Shown piece by piece: positions 1 to 8,749 of a DNA stretch of 64,000 bases. The notes below the pieces were generated by a model, which did not search any database, was not told where the DNA came from, and was given only the letters and a program-made list of their open reading frames with translations. A program made the translations under genes and the position numbers. The stretch comes from Taishania sp037189645. Lineage in GTDB: Bacteria; Bacteroidota; Bacteroidia; Flavobacteriales_D; Crocinitomicaceae. Every line of letters starts with the position of its first letter. Position 1 is the first letter of the stretch. Location of the stretch: NCBI GenBank assembly GCA_037189645.1, contig JBBCIY010000010.1:141650-205649 (forward strand). The letters run 5' to 3'.

Positions 1-385
1 CTTCAATGTGAAATCCTCTTGTATTCTGGAACAATCTTCTCGATGCCGTATCAGCGAAATCCTTCCCCAATGAAAAATCAAAGACCGGGGAGATCGTCAG
101 GTAATAATTTTTGCCTTTGAACTCAAGAAAATGTTTTTTGAACAAATGTTCCGTGACCAAGTAATACTGTTTGGAAGTATCCCGGATCTTCCAGTGCAGA
201 TCGTATTGCTGTTCGGTCGCCGGAAAAAAACTGTTGCCTTTGTAGCCCTCCATTTTACCGGTCGCATGATACAACCTGTCCTTGTAAAAATGATTGAGCG
301 GCAGGTGATTCACCTGCGCGGAAACAGTGAATGCGGAAACAGCAATCAGAAAGAGCAGTAGTGTGTTGATCTTTTTGCCTGTCAT
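1..385 (-). CDS. exported protein of unknown function, 3' part outside window
   Basis: The reading frame starts at the ATG at 385 and stays open to the window edge, giving the first 128 residues. Residues 1-23 form a signal peptide (MTGKK, then a Leu/Ala/Val core ending in VSAQ). The mature part is rich in Tyr, Phe and His and has the look of an outer-membrane or periplasmic protein, but I do not recognise the family. The ATG overlaps the TGA of cysQ (TGATG), so translation is probably coupled to cysQ and no promoter of its own is visible. Function is unassigned. Confidence 0.8.
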   Translation of the reverse strand, partial: MTGKKINTLLLFLIAVSAFTVSAQVNHLPLNHFYKDRLYHATGKMEGYKGNSFFPATEQQYDLHWKIRDTSKQYYLVTEHLFKKHFLEFKGKNYYLTISPVFDFSLGKDFADTASRRLFQNTRGFHIE

Positions 386-1188
386 CAGCCAAACAAATTG
401 ATGAATCCCTGTGTCTTGGCAATGAAATACGGGTTCAATAAGGATTCTTTATTGTAAGTGAGCGGCTCTCCCGTATCAGCATTCAACACCACTCCTCCAA
501 GGGGTTCCAGGATCGCCTGCCCGGCAGCTATGTCCCATTCCATGGTAGGGGCAAACCGCGGATAAACATCTGCGTTGCCTTCGGCCAGGTCAAAGAACTT
601 AAGCGCGGAACCTTTCTTGATGTATTCAATTTCGTGCTGCTCCCTGATTGTTTCAATCAGCTCTACTTCTCTCCCCCGGTAGGGTGTCCTGGAGCTGGTC
701 AGCACAACGGGTATATTGATTTCGGAAGCGGTGAGCACTTTCCATTTGCCCGGCTTATCCAGATCGGAAAAGTCTGCGATAAAAGCTCCGTATGCCATTC
801 CTCCAAACAAAACCGTACGGCTCACAGGGCTGGCGATCAACCCGAAAACAGGCTTTCCATTCCTCACCAGGGCAATGTTCACGGCAAATTCCCCGTTCCC
901 ACGGATAAACTCCTTTGTCCCGTCCAACGGATCGATCACCCATACGTCACTCCATTTTCTGCGCTCATCGTATGGAAGTTTCGGATCTTCTTCGCAGATG
1001 ATCGGAATCCCGACCGTTTCCAGGCTATTGACAATGATTTCAGAGGAAGCCGTGTCCGCTTCGGTTACCGGGGAACCATCCGATTTAAAGCTTTTCCGGA
1101 ACGAAGTCTGGTAGATGCGCATGATCTCGTCCGAAGCGATAACAGATGTTTCCAGTGCCTTTACGTAGTGATCTTCTAAGTGTACCAT
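385..1188 (-). CDS. cysQ: 3'(2'),5'-bisphosphate nucleotidase CysQ
   Basis: A 267-residue member of the inositol-monophosphatase superfamily. CysQ removes the 3' phosphate from PAP/PAPS, recycling the by-product of sulfate activation. The metal-binding signatures are visible: DGSPVTEAD (about 37-45), IDPLDGTKEF (85-94) with the paired Asp ligands, and EWDIAAGQA near 217. TKEF after DGT is typical of CysQ rather than of general IMPases. The frame can be extended to a TTG at 1206, but the ATG at 1188 suits the family N-terminus and has a TACTTTTG -7 element upstream (minus strand, 1204-1211). It overlaps the downstream exported-protein gene. Confidence 0.9.
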   Translation of the reverse strand: MVHLEDHYVKALETSVIASDEIMRIYQTSFRKSFKSDGSPVTEADTASSEIIVNSLETVGIPIICEEDPKLPYDERRKWSDVWVIDPLDGTKEFIRGNGEFAVNIALVRNGKPVFGLIASPVSRTVLFGGMAYGAFIADFSDLDKPGKWKVLTASEINIPVVLTSSRTPYRGREVELIETIREQHEIEYIKKGSALKFFDLAEGNADVYPRFAPTMEWDIAAGQAILEPLGGVVLNADTGEPLTYNKESLLNPYFIAKTQGFINLFG

Positions 1189-1225
1189 ACAGCTCCCAAT
1201 ACCCAAAAGTAATTATAATTTCAAA

Positions 1226-1253
1226 AAAAGAGACCGCCGGAGCGATCTCTTTT
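1226..1253 (-). terminator. intrinsic terminator after the T9SS cargo gene
   Basis: The arms AAAAGAGA (1226-1233) and TCTCTTTT (1246-1253) pair around an inner CGC/GCG stem. Read on the minus strand the hairpin is followed by a run of seven T. It separates the 1284-2072 gene from cysQ on the same strand. Confidence 0.8.
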
Positions 1254-1283
1254 AACTTATAGTATGTTATTTGAAATAAAGCA

Positions 1284-2072
1284 TTAATGTCTTACAACCA
1301 GCTTTTTCGTTATTCCTTTATTGGAAGAATTCTGAACAGTGATAAAATAAACACCGTTTTTAAATTCTGATGTATTCAGTTTGCGTGAATTATTGAATTC
1401 ACCTGTATACACGACATTTCCCAATACATCCACCACACGGATCCTTCCATCGGTAATTCCTTCCGCCTGGATGGTTACGTAATCAGATGCAGGGTTTGGT
1501 GACATGGTCAGCTCCGTTGCCACTTTCTGAGCTGCCGAAATGCTCAGGACATCAAAATAGTTGACAACGATTGTTACCGAATCGTAGTGCACATTCCCTG
1601 TCATATCCGTCACAATGTATTTGTATGTCGCGGAACTTCCCAGCTGTCCCGGATAAAGCTGAGGCTTGATTTCAGCAGGACCGCCTGTTGACAGGTCAGT
1701 TCCTCCATCCAGGATTGTCGGAGGCGCCCACGTTCCGGATCCCGGAGTAATGTAATAGCCGCCTGTTTCCTGGTTATGCACATCGGTAAAACACGTCGGT
1801 GGCCAGCATAAATTGTCCTTCCAGTCAGAAGGTACAGTGACACGGACACGCTTCAAACGGAACTGCTGGTCACTCCCTGTCATATTGTAGACATGGAACT
1901 TCGCTCCTTCCCAGTAAGCCCACTCGTCATCCTGGGGAACATCAGCCAGTGAAATATCATAGCTGATCGTTGTTCCTGAAACATCTTCCGTTTCACCTGC
2001 TTTCCGGATCTCAATCTGAGACTGAGCCGCCCAAGCCGTAAAACCAAATGCAATAAGTATTATTTTTTTCAT
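1284..2072 (-). CDS. T9SS type A sorting domain-containing protein
   Basis: A 262-residue exported protein of unknown activity. A signal peptide (MKKIILIAFGFTAWAAQSQ) is followed by a beta-rich, Trp/Tyr-rich region of about 150 residues. The last 75 residues form a classic T9SS type A C-terminal domain: MSPNPASDYVTI, VVDVLGNVVYTG, LNTSEFKNGVYFITV and a basic end (TKKLVVRH). Such domains direct proteins through the SprA-containing translocon and are usually removed by PorU-like sortases, leaving cargo on the surface or released. I chose the ATG at 2072 because it begins the signal peptide; an ATG five codons upstream adds only MNSSR. It has its own terminator downstream and stands alone. Confidence 0.85.
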   Translation of the reverse strand: MKKIILIAFGFTAWAAQSQIEIRKAGETEDVSGTTISYDISLADVPQDDEWAYWEGAKFHVYNMTGSDQQFRLKRVRVTVPSDWKDNLCWPPTCFTDVHNQETGGYYITPGSGTWAPPTILDGGTDLSTGGPAEIKPQLYPGQLGSSATYKYIVTDMTGNVHYDSVTIVVNYFDVLSISAAQKVATELTMSPNPASDYVTIQAEGITDGRIRVVDVLGNVVYTGEFNNSRKLNTSEFKNGVYFITVQNSSNKGITKKLVVRH

Positions 2073-2257
2073 ACGCGACGAATTCAAACATTTTACCTGT
2101 TAATTGGTTATATCATAAATCGTTCCAGAATATGTATATCAACCAATAATTTATGCTAAAATAAGAAAAAAATACAGGCAATATCCATTTTCTTTATTAA
2201 AAAGTATAAAAATATTTTTTTGGGAATCCAAGAAAGCAGATCAGTTTTACATGGCAA

Positions 2258-2293
2258 TTGTGTGAATAATTTAAAAAATCTGTGTTACCTTTG
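2258..2293 (+). promoter_or_regulatory. candidate promoter for the TlpA-type gene
   Basis: TACCTTTG (2286-2293) matches the Bacteroidota -7 consensus TAnnTTTG, and a TTG lies at 2258-2260. The 25-bp spacer is longer than the usual 17-23, so the -33 assignment is weak. The leader to the ATG at 2347 would be about 50 nt. Confidence 0.5.
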
Positions 2294-2346
2294 AATGAAC
2301 TGGCAAGAAATTTGCCTCTTTTAGCTAAAACTTAAATAACGTAAAA

Positions 2347-2850
2347 ATGAAAAAACTTGCATTGGCGCTTGCAGCGTTCGGATTATTTGCTGTATCATTT
2401 GCCCAGGATTCCGGAAAAGACAAACAAATCCCTGGTGTTCAGCTAAAAGATATGTCCGGCAAAACGATCAACACTGCGGAGCTTGCTGCCAACGGCCCTG
2501 TTATCATCAGCTTCTGGGCCACCTGGTGCTCACCCTGCAAACGCGAACTGAATACCATCCATGAAGTTTATACAGACTGGCAGGAAGAATTCGGAGTGAC
2601 CCTTGTAGCTGTTTCCATAGATGATGAAAAAACGAAAAATTCCGTGCCTGTATACGTCAACGGGCGTGCCTGGGAATATGTCGTGCTCATGGATACAAAC
2701 AGTGATTTCAGAAGAGCGATGGGAGTAAATAATGTTCCTCATACATTCCTGGTCAATAAAGACGGGGTGATCGTCTATTCTCATAACAATTATGCACCGG
2801 GCGACGAAGAATTACTGTACCAGGAACTGGTAAATCTCAGCAAGAAGTAA
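2347..2850 (+). CDS. TlpA/ResA-like periplasmic thioredoxin
   Basis: A 167-residue redoxin with a signal peptide (MKKLALALAAFGLFAVSFAQ). The AhpC/TSA-TlpA fold is shown by IISFWATWCSPCKREL, with redox cysteines at about 61 and 64 (CSPC), and by the cis-Pro loop NNVPHTFLV near 140. Such proteins act as thiol-disulfide oxidoreductases in the periplasm. It is the first gene of a probable three-gene operon, 21 nt before the next start codon (2872). The third product also carries a CxxC, suggesting a shared thiol-redox theme. The precise substrate is not predictable. Confidence 0.88.
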   Translation: MKKLALALAAFGLFAVSFAQDSGKDKQIPGVQLKDMSGKTINTAELAANGPVIISFWATWCSPCKRELNTIHEVYTDWQEEFGVTLVAVSIDDEKTKNSVPVYVNGRAWEYVVLMDTNSDFRRAMGVNNVPHTFLVNKDGVIVYSHNNYAPGDEELLYQELVNLSKK

Positions 2851-2871
2851 TCCCGCCGATTGTTATTACTT

Positions 2872-4572
2872 ATGAAAAGAATTGTTGCCATCATTGCCGC
2901 TGCAGCAGGTTTTACCGCATACGGGCAATTGGAAAGAGGAAATTTTACAGGAAACATAGAATCCACCTTTCAGTACCTGAACGAAGATTCGCTGATCGGG
3001 GCCACTCAGCCTGCTTCAAAAGGATTGCTTAACTCCTACATGAATGTGTATTATACGCACGGCAATTTCAGGGGAGGGCTGCGTTTTGAATCGTATTTAC
3101 CCCGGATACAAGGCTACCCGACAGAATTTGAAGGAACAGGACTTGGTATGCGATACGTCGGATACGGCAACAAATTCATTGATGTGACCGCCGGTAATTT
3201 TTACGAACAATTCGGTTCCGGGCTGACATTACGTGCCTACGAAGACAGGGCGCTGGGATATGACAATATGCTGGACGGTCTGCGGGTAAAACTCACACCC
3301 TACCGGGGGATTGTATTAAAAGGAGTGTATGGATTGCAGCGCCTGGCATTTCGTGGAGGAATTTCCCACGGAAGCGGGATCGTGCGCGGTGGCGATGCGG
3401 AAATAAACATCAACCAGTTGTTCAAAGGACTGCAGGAAAAAGAACTGAATGTTGTAGTAGGCGGTTCGTTTGTCAGCAAATTCCAGGAAGACAATGATGA
3501 CCTGCTGGTAGTGCCGCAGAACGTGGCTACTTACGGAGGACGGATCGGGCTAAGGTACAAAGGGTTTACCCTGGACGGCGAATATGCTGTAAAAGGACAG
3601 GATCCCTCCCAGGATAATGGCTATATCTACAACACTGGATTCGCAACGGTCATCAATGCAGGCTATTCCCGGAAAGGGCTGGGAATTCTATTTTCGGCAA
3701 AATCTGTTGACAACATGAGCTACCGTTCAGACCGCACAAAAGTGATGCAGGTAGGGTTGATCAATTACCTTCCGGCGATGAACAGGACCCATACGTACAA
3801 CCTGGTGTCTTCCCTCTACCCTTACGCAACCCAGCCAACCGGGGAAGTGGCTTTCCAGGGAGAAGTTGTGTATACCATTCCGAAAGGGACAAAACTGGGC
3901 GGAAAATACGGCACGACCATCAACCTGAACGCCTCCACGGCTTACCGTCCGAAGCGAACCCCGAATCCAACCTACAGCACCGATTCTACGGGAATCCTCT
4001 ATTCTACAAAGCCGTTCGCCATGAGCGACTCTTTGTACTGGCTGGACATCAACGCAAGCATTTCAAAGAAATTCACCAGGAATTTCAACGCGATCCTGAG
4101 CTATTACCACATTGTCTTAAACAATAATATAGCCGCCGTGACCAAGCAACCGGGCAATATTGCCTCCAACACGATCGTGCTGGAGCTGGGGTACAAGTTC
4201 AAGAACCGTTCTTCCCTGCGTACAGAAATGCAGGTCATGTTCGTCAACAGAATCGATTCACTGGACAACAGGGTGAAATTCAACACTCCCGGATCGAGGG
4301 CAACCGACAACGGAGACTGGGCGACATTGATGATCGAATACACCATTAATTCCAACTGGATGGTAAGTGTAATGGATCAGTACAATTTCGGCAACTATGA
4401 CAAAGCGAAACGCGCCCACCATCCCTATATTACCGTGGGATATATTACAGGAGCTACCCGCGTGATGGCATCTTACGGGCGCCAGCGCGCAGGAATGTTC
4501 TGTGTAGGAGGAGTCTGTCGTTTTGTCCCGGCCTCCAATGGATTGACGCTTACCGTCACGCACAGTTTCTGA
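2872..4572 (+). CDS. DUF6029-type outer-membrane beta-barrel protein
   Basis: A 566-residue protein with a signal peptide (MKRIVAIIAAAAGFTAYGQ). The rest is made of alternating aromatic and polar strands typical of an outer-membrane beta barrel, and it ends in LTVTHSF with a terminal Phe. I recall this kind of sequence as DUF6029, usually found between TlpA-like and Omp28-like genes in Bacteroidota; the DUF number is from memory. The frame is open from an ATG at 2860, but the ATG at 2872 begins directly with the signal peptide. No function is established. Confidence 0.8.
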   Translation: MKRIVAIIAAAAGFTAYGQLERGNFTGNIESTFQYLNEDSLIGATQPASKGLLNSYMNVYYTHGNFRGGLRFESYLPRIQGYPTEFEGTGLGMRYVGYGNKFIDVTAGNFYEQFGSGLTLRAYEDRALGYDNMLDGLRVKLTPYRGIVLKGVYGLQRLAFRGGISHGSGIVRGGDAEININQLFKGLQEKELNVVVGGSFVSKFQEDNDDLLVVPQNVATYGGRIGLRYKGFTLDGEYAVKGQDPSQDNGYIYNTGFATVINAGYSRKGLGILFSAKSVDNMSYRSDRTKVMQVGLINYLPAMNRTHTYNLVSSLYPYATQPTGEVAFQGEVVYTIPKGTKLGGKYGTTINLNASTAYRPKRTPNPTYSTDSTGILYSTKPFAMSDSLYWLDINASISKKFTRNFNAILSYYHIVLNNNIAAVTKQPGNIASNTIVLELGYKFKNRSSLRTEMQVMFVNRIDSLDNRVKFNTPGSRATDNGDWATLMIEYTINSNWMVSVMDQYNFGNYDKAKRAHHPYITVGYITGATRVMASYGRQRAGMFCVGGVCRFVPASNGLTLTVTHSF

Positions 4573-4601
4573 TCAAAAAATACGCAATAAACAACAGCAC
4601 T

Positions 4602-5564
4602 ATGAATCGTTTATCTAATATCTATTCCGGACTCTTCGCAGTGGCAGCACTTTTCCTGGCAAGCTGCGACAAGGTAGAAAAAATCTATGAGCCGAACAGC
4701 TACCAGACAGAACTGGATACCAGTCTGTACCCGGGAGACTGGCAGACGTACGTGGAAAATGAATGGCCGGACTTTGACGCCATTACTGCCAGTACCGACA
4801 GGAATGTACTGATCGACGATTTTACAGGACACAACTGCCAGTATTGCCCCGCAGCAGCAACCGCGGCGCACAACCTGCACACACAATACCCGCAGCGTGT
4901 ATTTGTAAGCTCTGTACATTCGTCACCGACCGGCATCACCGGGTTCCAGGCAGTGAACAGTCAATACCCGGTAAATTTCACCAATGCGCAGGGATTAGAG
5001 CTGGGGCAATTTTTCGGAGCGATGCCCAGCAGCGGTTTTTTCGGAAATCCAAGCGTGGGCAGCAACCGCATCAAGGTAGAGGGAGGGACGGAGTTATTCT
5101 ATCCTTCGGGAATCCTGGCTTCACAGGTAAACAGTGCGTTGGGAACAACATTAAAAGTTGCCGTTAAATCCCACCTTAACTATTATACACAGACCAAAGG
5201 CGCCTTTCTGCATACGGAAATTGAAGTCCTGGATCCCCAGCTGACCAATCTGGGAACAGTTGTTGTATTGCAGCAGGACAGCCTGGTTGCTCCCCAGAAT
5301 GTAAACGGGACCTACACGCCTGATTACGTTCACCGTGACATTCACCTGAAACACATTTCCAATTCCCTCTGGGGAGTTACATTAACAGATAACCTGAAGA
5401 AAGAAAACGGTAAATACTACCTGGATTACAGCTTTCTTCTTCCAGATGTGCTGACACTGGACGGGAGCGCTTCCCATGATGCCGGCAATATGCACGTGCT
5501 GATCTATGTCTATGACAAATCAACATATGAGATCTACCAGGTTGTAAAAGAAAAATTTGAATAA
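4602..5564 (+). CDS. Omp28-related outer-membrane lipoprotein with thioredoxin-like CxxC
   Basis: A 320-residue lipoprotein. The signal peptide ends in a lipobox (LASC, Cys22). The Omp28 domain starts with VLIDDFTGHNCQYCP, where CQYC (about 79-82) takes the position of a thioredoxin CxxC. The C-terminal half is a beta-rich region of the Omp28 type. It follows the barrel gene by 29 nt and ends the TlpA/barrel/Omp28 set. It is likely anchored in the outer membrane, and a disulfide-exchange role with the TlpA-like product is plausible but inferred. The next gene is convergent 15 bp away with no obvious terminator between them. Confidence 0.82.
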   Translation: MNRLSNIYSGLFAVAALFLASCDKVEKIYEPNSYQTELDTSLYPGDWQTYVENEWPDFDAITASTDRNVLIDDFTGHNCQYCPAAATAAHNLHTQYPQRVFVSSVHSSPTGITGFQAVNSQYPVNFTNAQGLELGQFFGAMPSSGFFGNPSVGSNRIKVEGGTELFYPSGILASQVNSALGTTLKVAVKSHLNYYTQTKGAFLHTEIEVLDPQLTNLGTVVVLQQDSLVAPQNVNGTYTPDYVHRDIHLKHISNSLWGVTLTDNLKKENGKYYLDYSFLLPDVLTLDGSASHDAGNMHVLIYVYDKSTYEIYQVVKEKFE

Positions 5565-5579
5565 CTGTCGTTAATCCGT

Positions 5580-6542
5580 TCACCTGCAGCTTCCTAAAAA
5601 GTCGTGCAGAAGGTACGCGATGGTCTTACCGACGATCTTCTCTTCATGGGCATTCGCCGGAGCACCTTCCGGTAAATGAAGGTACGCTATCTTCCGGCGG
5701 GAGCTTGCCAGCTTCATGATGTATAAACGTGCATGCTCCACTTCTATCCCGCTTGGGGTGTATGCAGAAGACGGCATTCCTTTGATCGCATCCAGGTCCA
5801 GTTCAACTCCCAGGTAATCTTCACTCCTGATAATGATTGTCTGGAGGTCAGAAACCATCTTTGAAGGCATCTTCATATATTCTTCAAAATAGGAATAATA
5901 AAACCCCTGTTCATTCAGGTAGTTCAGCATATTCTCTCCATTGTATGCTCCGTGGAGTCCCAGGACCGTATAAAATTCCAGGTATCCCCGCTCCCTCGCG
6001 TACGAGAACGGATTTCCGCTGTGCCTCCCTTCCAGCCTCCTGCAATCCGCATGCGGATCGCAATTCACCACCTCCAGCGGACGGTTATGTGCCTTGTTAA
6101 AAGCTGCGATCAACGGATAGGCATTGTTGTGCCCGCCGCCTACCAGAACAGGAACCTGTCCGTTTTTAAAAACCGGGGTCAGGATCCCGATCAGCAATTC
6201 ATCCAGTTCCTCTACCAGCCTGCGGCCATTCTCAATAGTAGAAAACTCTGTCAGCTGCCTGACATATCCTGCACACGTTAAATTCTCACCCGTGTACCTC
6301 CTGTTTGACTGCATATTCAGAAAGCGCGAAAGAGCAGCCGGAAATGCATTCTTTGCACCTGCATTGCCACCATTCGCCTGCGGGCCGATGTCTTCCTGAA
6401 CACCGATCAGCACGTATTTCGCTTCCGGAGAAAACCCTGCAGCAACACATTCTCCCAGCTTTTTTTCTCCTTCACGGACACTCGTCAGCTTCAGCAGGTC
6501 CTCTCTGGAAAAAGAAATGAATTCAAAGTTTTCGGTCTTCAT
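5580..6542 (-). CDS. arginase/formimidoylglutamase-family hydrolase
   Basis: A 320-residue ureohydrolase-fold protein. The binuclear metal ligands are all in place: His138 in GGGHNN, the D-x-H-x-D set of CDPHADC (Asp162, His164, Asp166) and the Asp pair in ELDLDAI (249, 251). Flanking residues differ from standard arginase signatures (GGGHNN rather than GGGHE, NCDPHAD rather than DAHAD), and the product is closest to HutG-like formimidoylglutamases. The substrate is uncertain and no hut genes are nearby. The start ATG overlaps the stop of the upstream thioesterase gene by 4 nt (ATGA), so the two are translationally coupled. Confidence 0.8.
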   Translation of the reverse strand: MKTENFEFISFSREDLLKLTSVREGEKKLGECVAAGFSPEAKYVLIGVQEDIGPQANGGNAGAKNAFPAALSRFLNMQSNRRYTGENLTCAGYVRQLTEFSTIENGRRLVEELDELLIGILTPVFKNGQVPVLVGGGHNNAYPLIAAFNKAHNRPLEVVNCDPHADCRRLEGRHSGNPFSYARERGYLEFYTVLGLHGAYNGENMLNYLNEQGFYYSYFEEYMKMPSKMVSDLQTIIIRSEDYLGVELDLDAIKGMPSSAYTPSGIEVEHARLYIMKLASSRRKIAYLHLPEGAPANAHEEKIVGKTIAYLLHDFLGSCR

Positions 6543-6955
6543 ACCCTGTATTTTTCTAATAATTGGATAAAATCTCCCGGCGCTTTGACCGGCCGCATGT
6601 TTTCCACCGAAACAAAAACCAGTGTCGTATGCGCTTTCGCCACCAAATCTCCCTTTTCATTGTGGATCTCATAGTCAAACAACAGGCGGGCTCCTTTCAG
6701 GGACGTAATAAACGTTGTTATGGTCAGCTCATCATCATACCGGGCGGGGGCAAAGTATTTGACAGAGAACTCCGATACGGGGAGCATGATCCCTCTCTCT
6801 TCCATTTCACGGTAACTCATCCCGGCACTCCGCATCGCCTCTACCCTTCCCACTTCAAAGTACTGCGCATAATTACCATAGTAACAATACCCCATCTGGT
6901 CCGTTTCTCCGTACCTGACTCTCAATTTTGTTTTATTACTGAATGAAAGCTCCAT
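6539..6955 (-). CDS. YbgC/4-hydroxybenzoyl-CoA-type acyl-CoA thioesterase
   Basis: A 138-residue hotdog-fold thioesterase. The N-terminal signature VRYGETDQMG (about 13-22) contains the catalytic Asp19, followed by the YYGNYAQYFEVGR helix start. The family hydrolyses acyl-CoA thioesters in the cytoplasm. It is the first gene of a coupled pair with the arginase-fold enzyme (4-nt overlap) and faces away from dnaA. A TATACTTG sequence upstream is a possible, imperfect -7 element. Confidence 0.88.
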   Translation of the reverse strand: MELSFSNKTKLRVRYGETDQMGYCYYGNYAQYFEVGRVEAMRSAGMSYREMEERGIMLPVSEFSVKYFAPARYDDELTITTFITSLKGARLLFDYEIHNEKGDLVAKAHTTLVFVSVENMRPVKAPGDFIQLLEKYRV

Positions 6956-7306
6956 TGCATCTTAAATAAATTCAAGTATAATAAACTAAAAACAGTATCC
7001 GACACATAAAAAAGGTTATCTTTGAAAAAGCAATTGTTAATAAGGTCAGACAGGCAAAATATACTTTTACGATTTTACATTTTTAACAAAATCAGGTACA
7101 AACCACTTTTTTAAACACTTAAACTGACTTGTTTAAACTAAATATGACCGTGAAGTAAAAAAATTGAGAAAACCAATAGCATTTCGACTTTTTTTTTAAC
7201 TTTTTTATGTAAATATTTGTCCTGTCGAAAAACAACAGAAACCAATCAAATAAAGTTTGATTTAATAGAAGATATTTGTTTAACCATACTAACTAGAAAG
7301 ACGTAA
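6956..7306. other. 351-bp AT-rich gap between divergent thioesterase and dnaA genes
   Basis: The interval is strongly AT-rich with long A and T runs (for example 7190-7206). It must hold the promoters of both flanking genes. A TATCTTTG on the plus strand near 7018 fits a -7 element but lies far from dnaA. I looked for DnaA boxes (TTATCCACA-like) and found no clear cluster, so I do not call an origin here. Confidence 0.5.
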
Positions 7307-8737
7307 ATGAGCAACTTACACGCAGGCATCTGGGATTCATGTTTGAAAGTCATCAAGGACAATGTTTCCTTGCAAGCTTTTAAAACCTGGTTCGAGCCGA
7401 TTATACCTGTAAAACTGGAAGAAAACGTTCTGACCATTCAGGTTCCTTCTCACTTTTTCTATGAGTGGCTGGAGGAAAATTACATCACCCTGCTTAAAAA
7501 GGTTATCAAAAAAGAACTGGGAGCAGAAGGGCGCCTGGAGTACAGTATCATCATGGAGAACAATTCAACCAATTCCACTCCTTATACTGTTAAGTTGCCG
7601 GCTCTGAACAAGCGGCCGCTGAAGAATGTTCCGGTATCGATGCCACTGGATGTAAGTGAAAAACAAATCCGGAATCCGTTCATCATTCCGGGATTGAAGA
7701 AGGTGAATGTCGAGTCGAACCTGAATTCTTCCTACTCATTTGAAAATTTCGTAGAGGGAGACTGCAACCGCCTGGCCAGGGCTTCCGGTTACGCAGTAGC
7801 AAACAAACCCGGAGGAACCGCATTCAACCCGTTATTGATCTACGGTGGTGTAGGTCTCGGGAAAACGCACCTTGCACACGCGATCGGGATAGAGATCAAA
7901 AACCAGTTTCCCAACAAAACAGTACTTTATGTCGGTTCGGAAAAGTTTGCGCACCAGTTCATCGACGCATTGAAGAACCAGACTTCCAATGATTTCATTC
8001 ACTTCTATCAGATGATCGACGTGCTGATCATTGATGACGTGCAGTTCTTCGCAGGAAAAGAGAAAACCCAGGATGTATTCTTCCATATTTTCAACCACCT
8101 GCACCAGAACGGAAAACAGATTATCCTGACATCGGACAAGCCGCCTGTAGAAATGCAGGGAATGGAGCAACGTTTGCTGTCACGCTTCAAATGGGGGCTC
8201 TCAGCAGACCTGGGAACACCCGACCTGGAAACCAGGATCGCCATCCTGGAAAAGAAGATGTACGGAAACGGGATCGAGCTTCCGAAAGATGTAGTGGAAT
8301 ACCTTGCCTATTCCATCAATACCAACGTCAGGGAAATGGAGGGAGCACTGAACACGCTTCTTGCCCAGGCATCATTGAACAAAAAGTCGATCACCCTGGA
8401 ACTGGCGAAGCAAATGGTAGACAAGTTCGTGAAGAATACGGCACGTGAAGTTTCCATCGAATACATCCAGAAGATCGTCTGTGACTATTTCGATTTGCCG
8501 ATTGAGATGCTGAAATCCAAGACACGCAAACGAGAAGTGGTACAGGCACGGCAGATCTCCATGTATTTCTCAAAGAAAATGACCAAATCTTCACTGGCAA
8601 ATATCGGCGCCCACTGTGGAGGAAAAGATCACGCAACAGTATTGCATGCATGCAGGACAGTAGTGAACCTTTCTGAAACAGACAAGCAATTCAGAGGCTA
8701 TCTGGAAGATCTGGAAAAAAAATTAACCATTCAATAA
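7307..8737 (+). CDS. dnaA: chromosomal replication initiator protein DnaA
   Basis: A 476-residue protein with the four-domain DnaA layout. Domain I (about 1-85) begins GIWDSCLKVIKDNVS and is followed by a variable linker. The AAA+ domain has Walker A GGVGLGKTH (about 180-188), Walker B VLIIDDVQFF (about 240) and sensor II near MEGALNTL. The C-terminal DNA-binding domain carries the DnaA signature with KDHATVLHAC (about 439). The protein opens replication origins as an ATP-bound oligomer. Length is normal and the gene is intact. It is followed 12 bp later by an SPFH gene. Confidence 0.97.
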   Translation: MSNLHAGIWDSCLKVIKDNVSLQAFKTWFEPIIPVKLEENVLTIQVPSHFFYEWLEENYITLLKKVIKKELGAEGRLEYSIIMENNSTNSTPYTVKLPALNKRPLKNVPVSMPLDVSEKQIRNPFIIPGLKKVNVESNLNSSYSFENFVEGDCNRLARASGYAVANKPGGTAFNPLLIYGGVGLGKTHLAHAIGIEIKNQFPNKTVLYVGSEKFAHQFIDALKNQTSNDFIHFYQMIDVLIIDDVQFFAGKEKTQDVFFHIFNHLHQNGKQIILTSDKPPVEMQGMEQRLLSRFKWGLSADLGTPDLETRIAILEKKMYGNGIELPKDVVEYLAYSINTNVREMEGALNTLLAQASLNKKSITLELAKQMVDKFVKNTAREVSIEYIQKIVCDYFDLPIEMLKSKTRKREVVQARQISMYFSKKMTKSSLANIGAHCGGKDHATVLHACRTVVNLSETDKQFRGYLEDLEKKLTIQ

Positions 8738-8749
8738 ATACATTAAATT

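Noticed and set aside
6956..7306. Possible replication origin next to dnaA
   Set aside because: The region is AT-rich, but I could not find a cluster of DnaA boxes, and in Bacteroidota the origin is often not beside dnaA.
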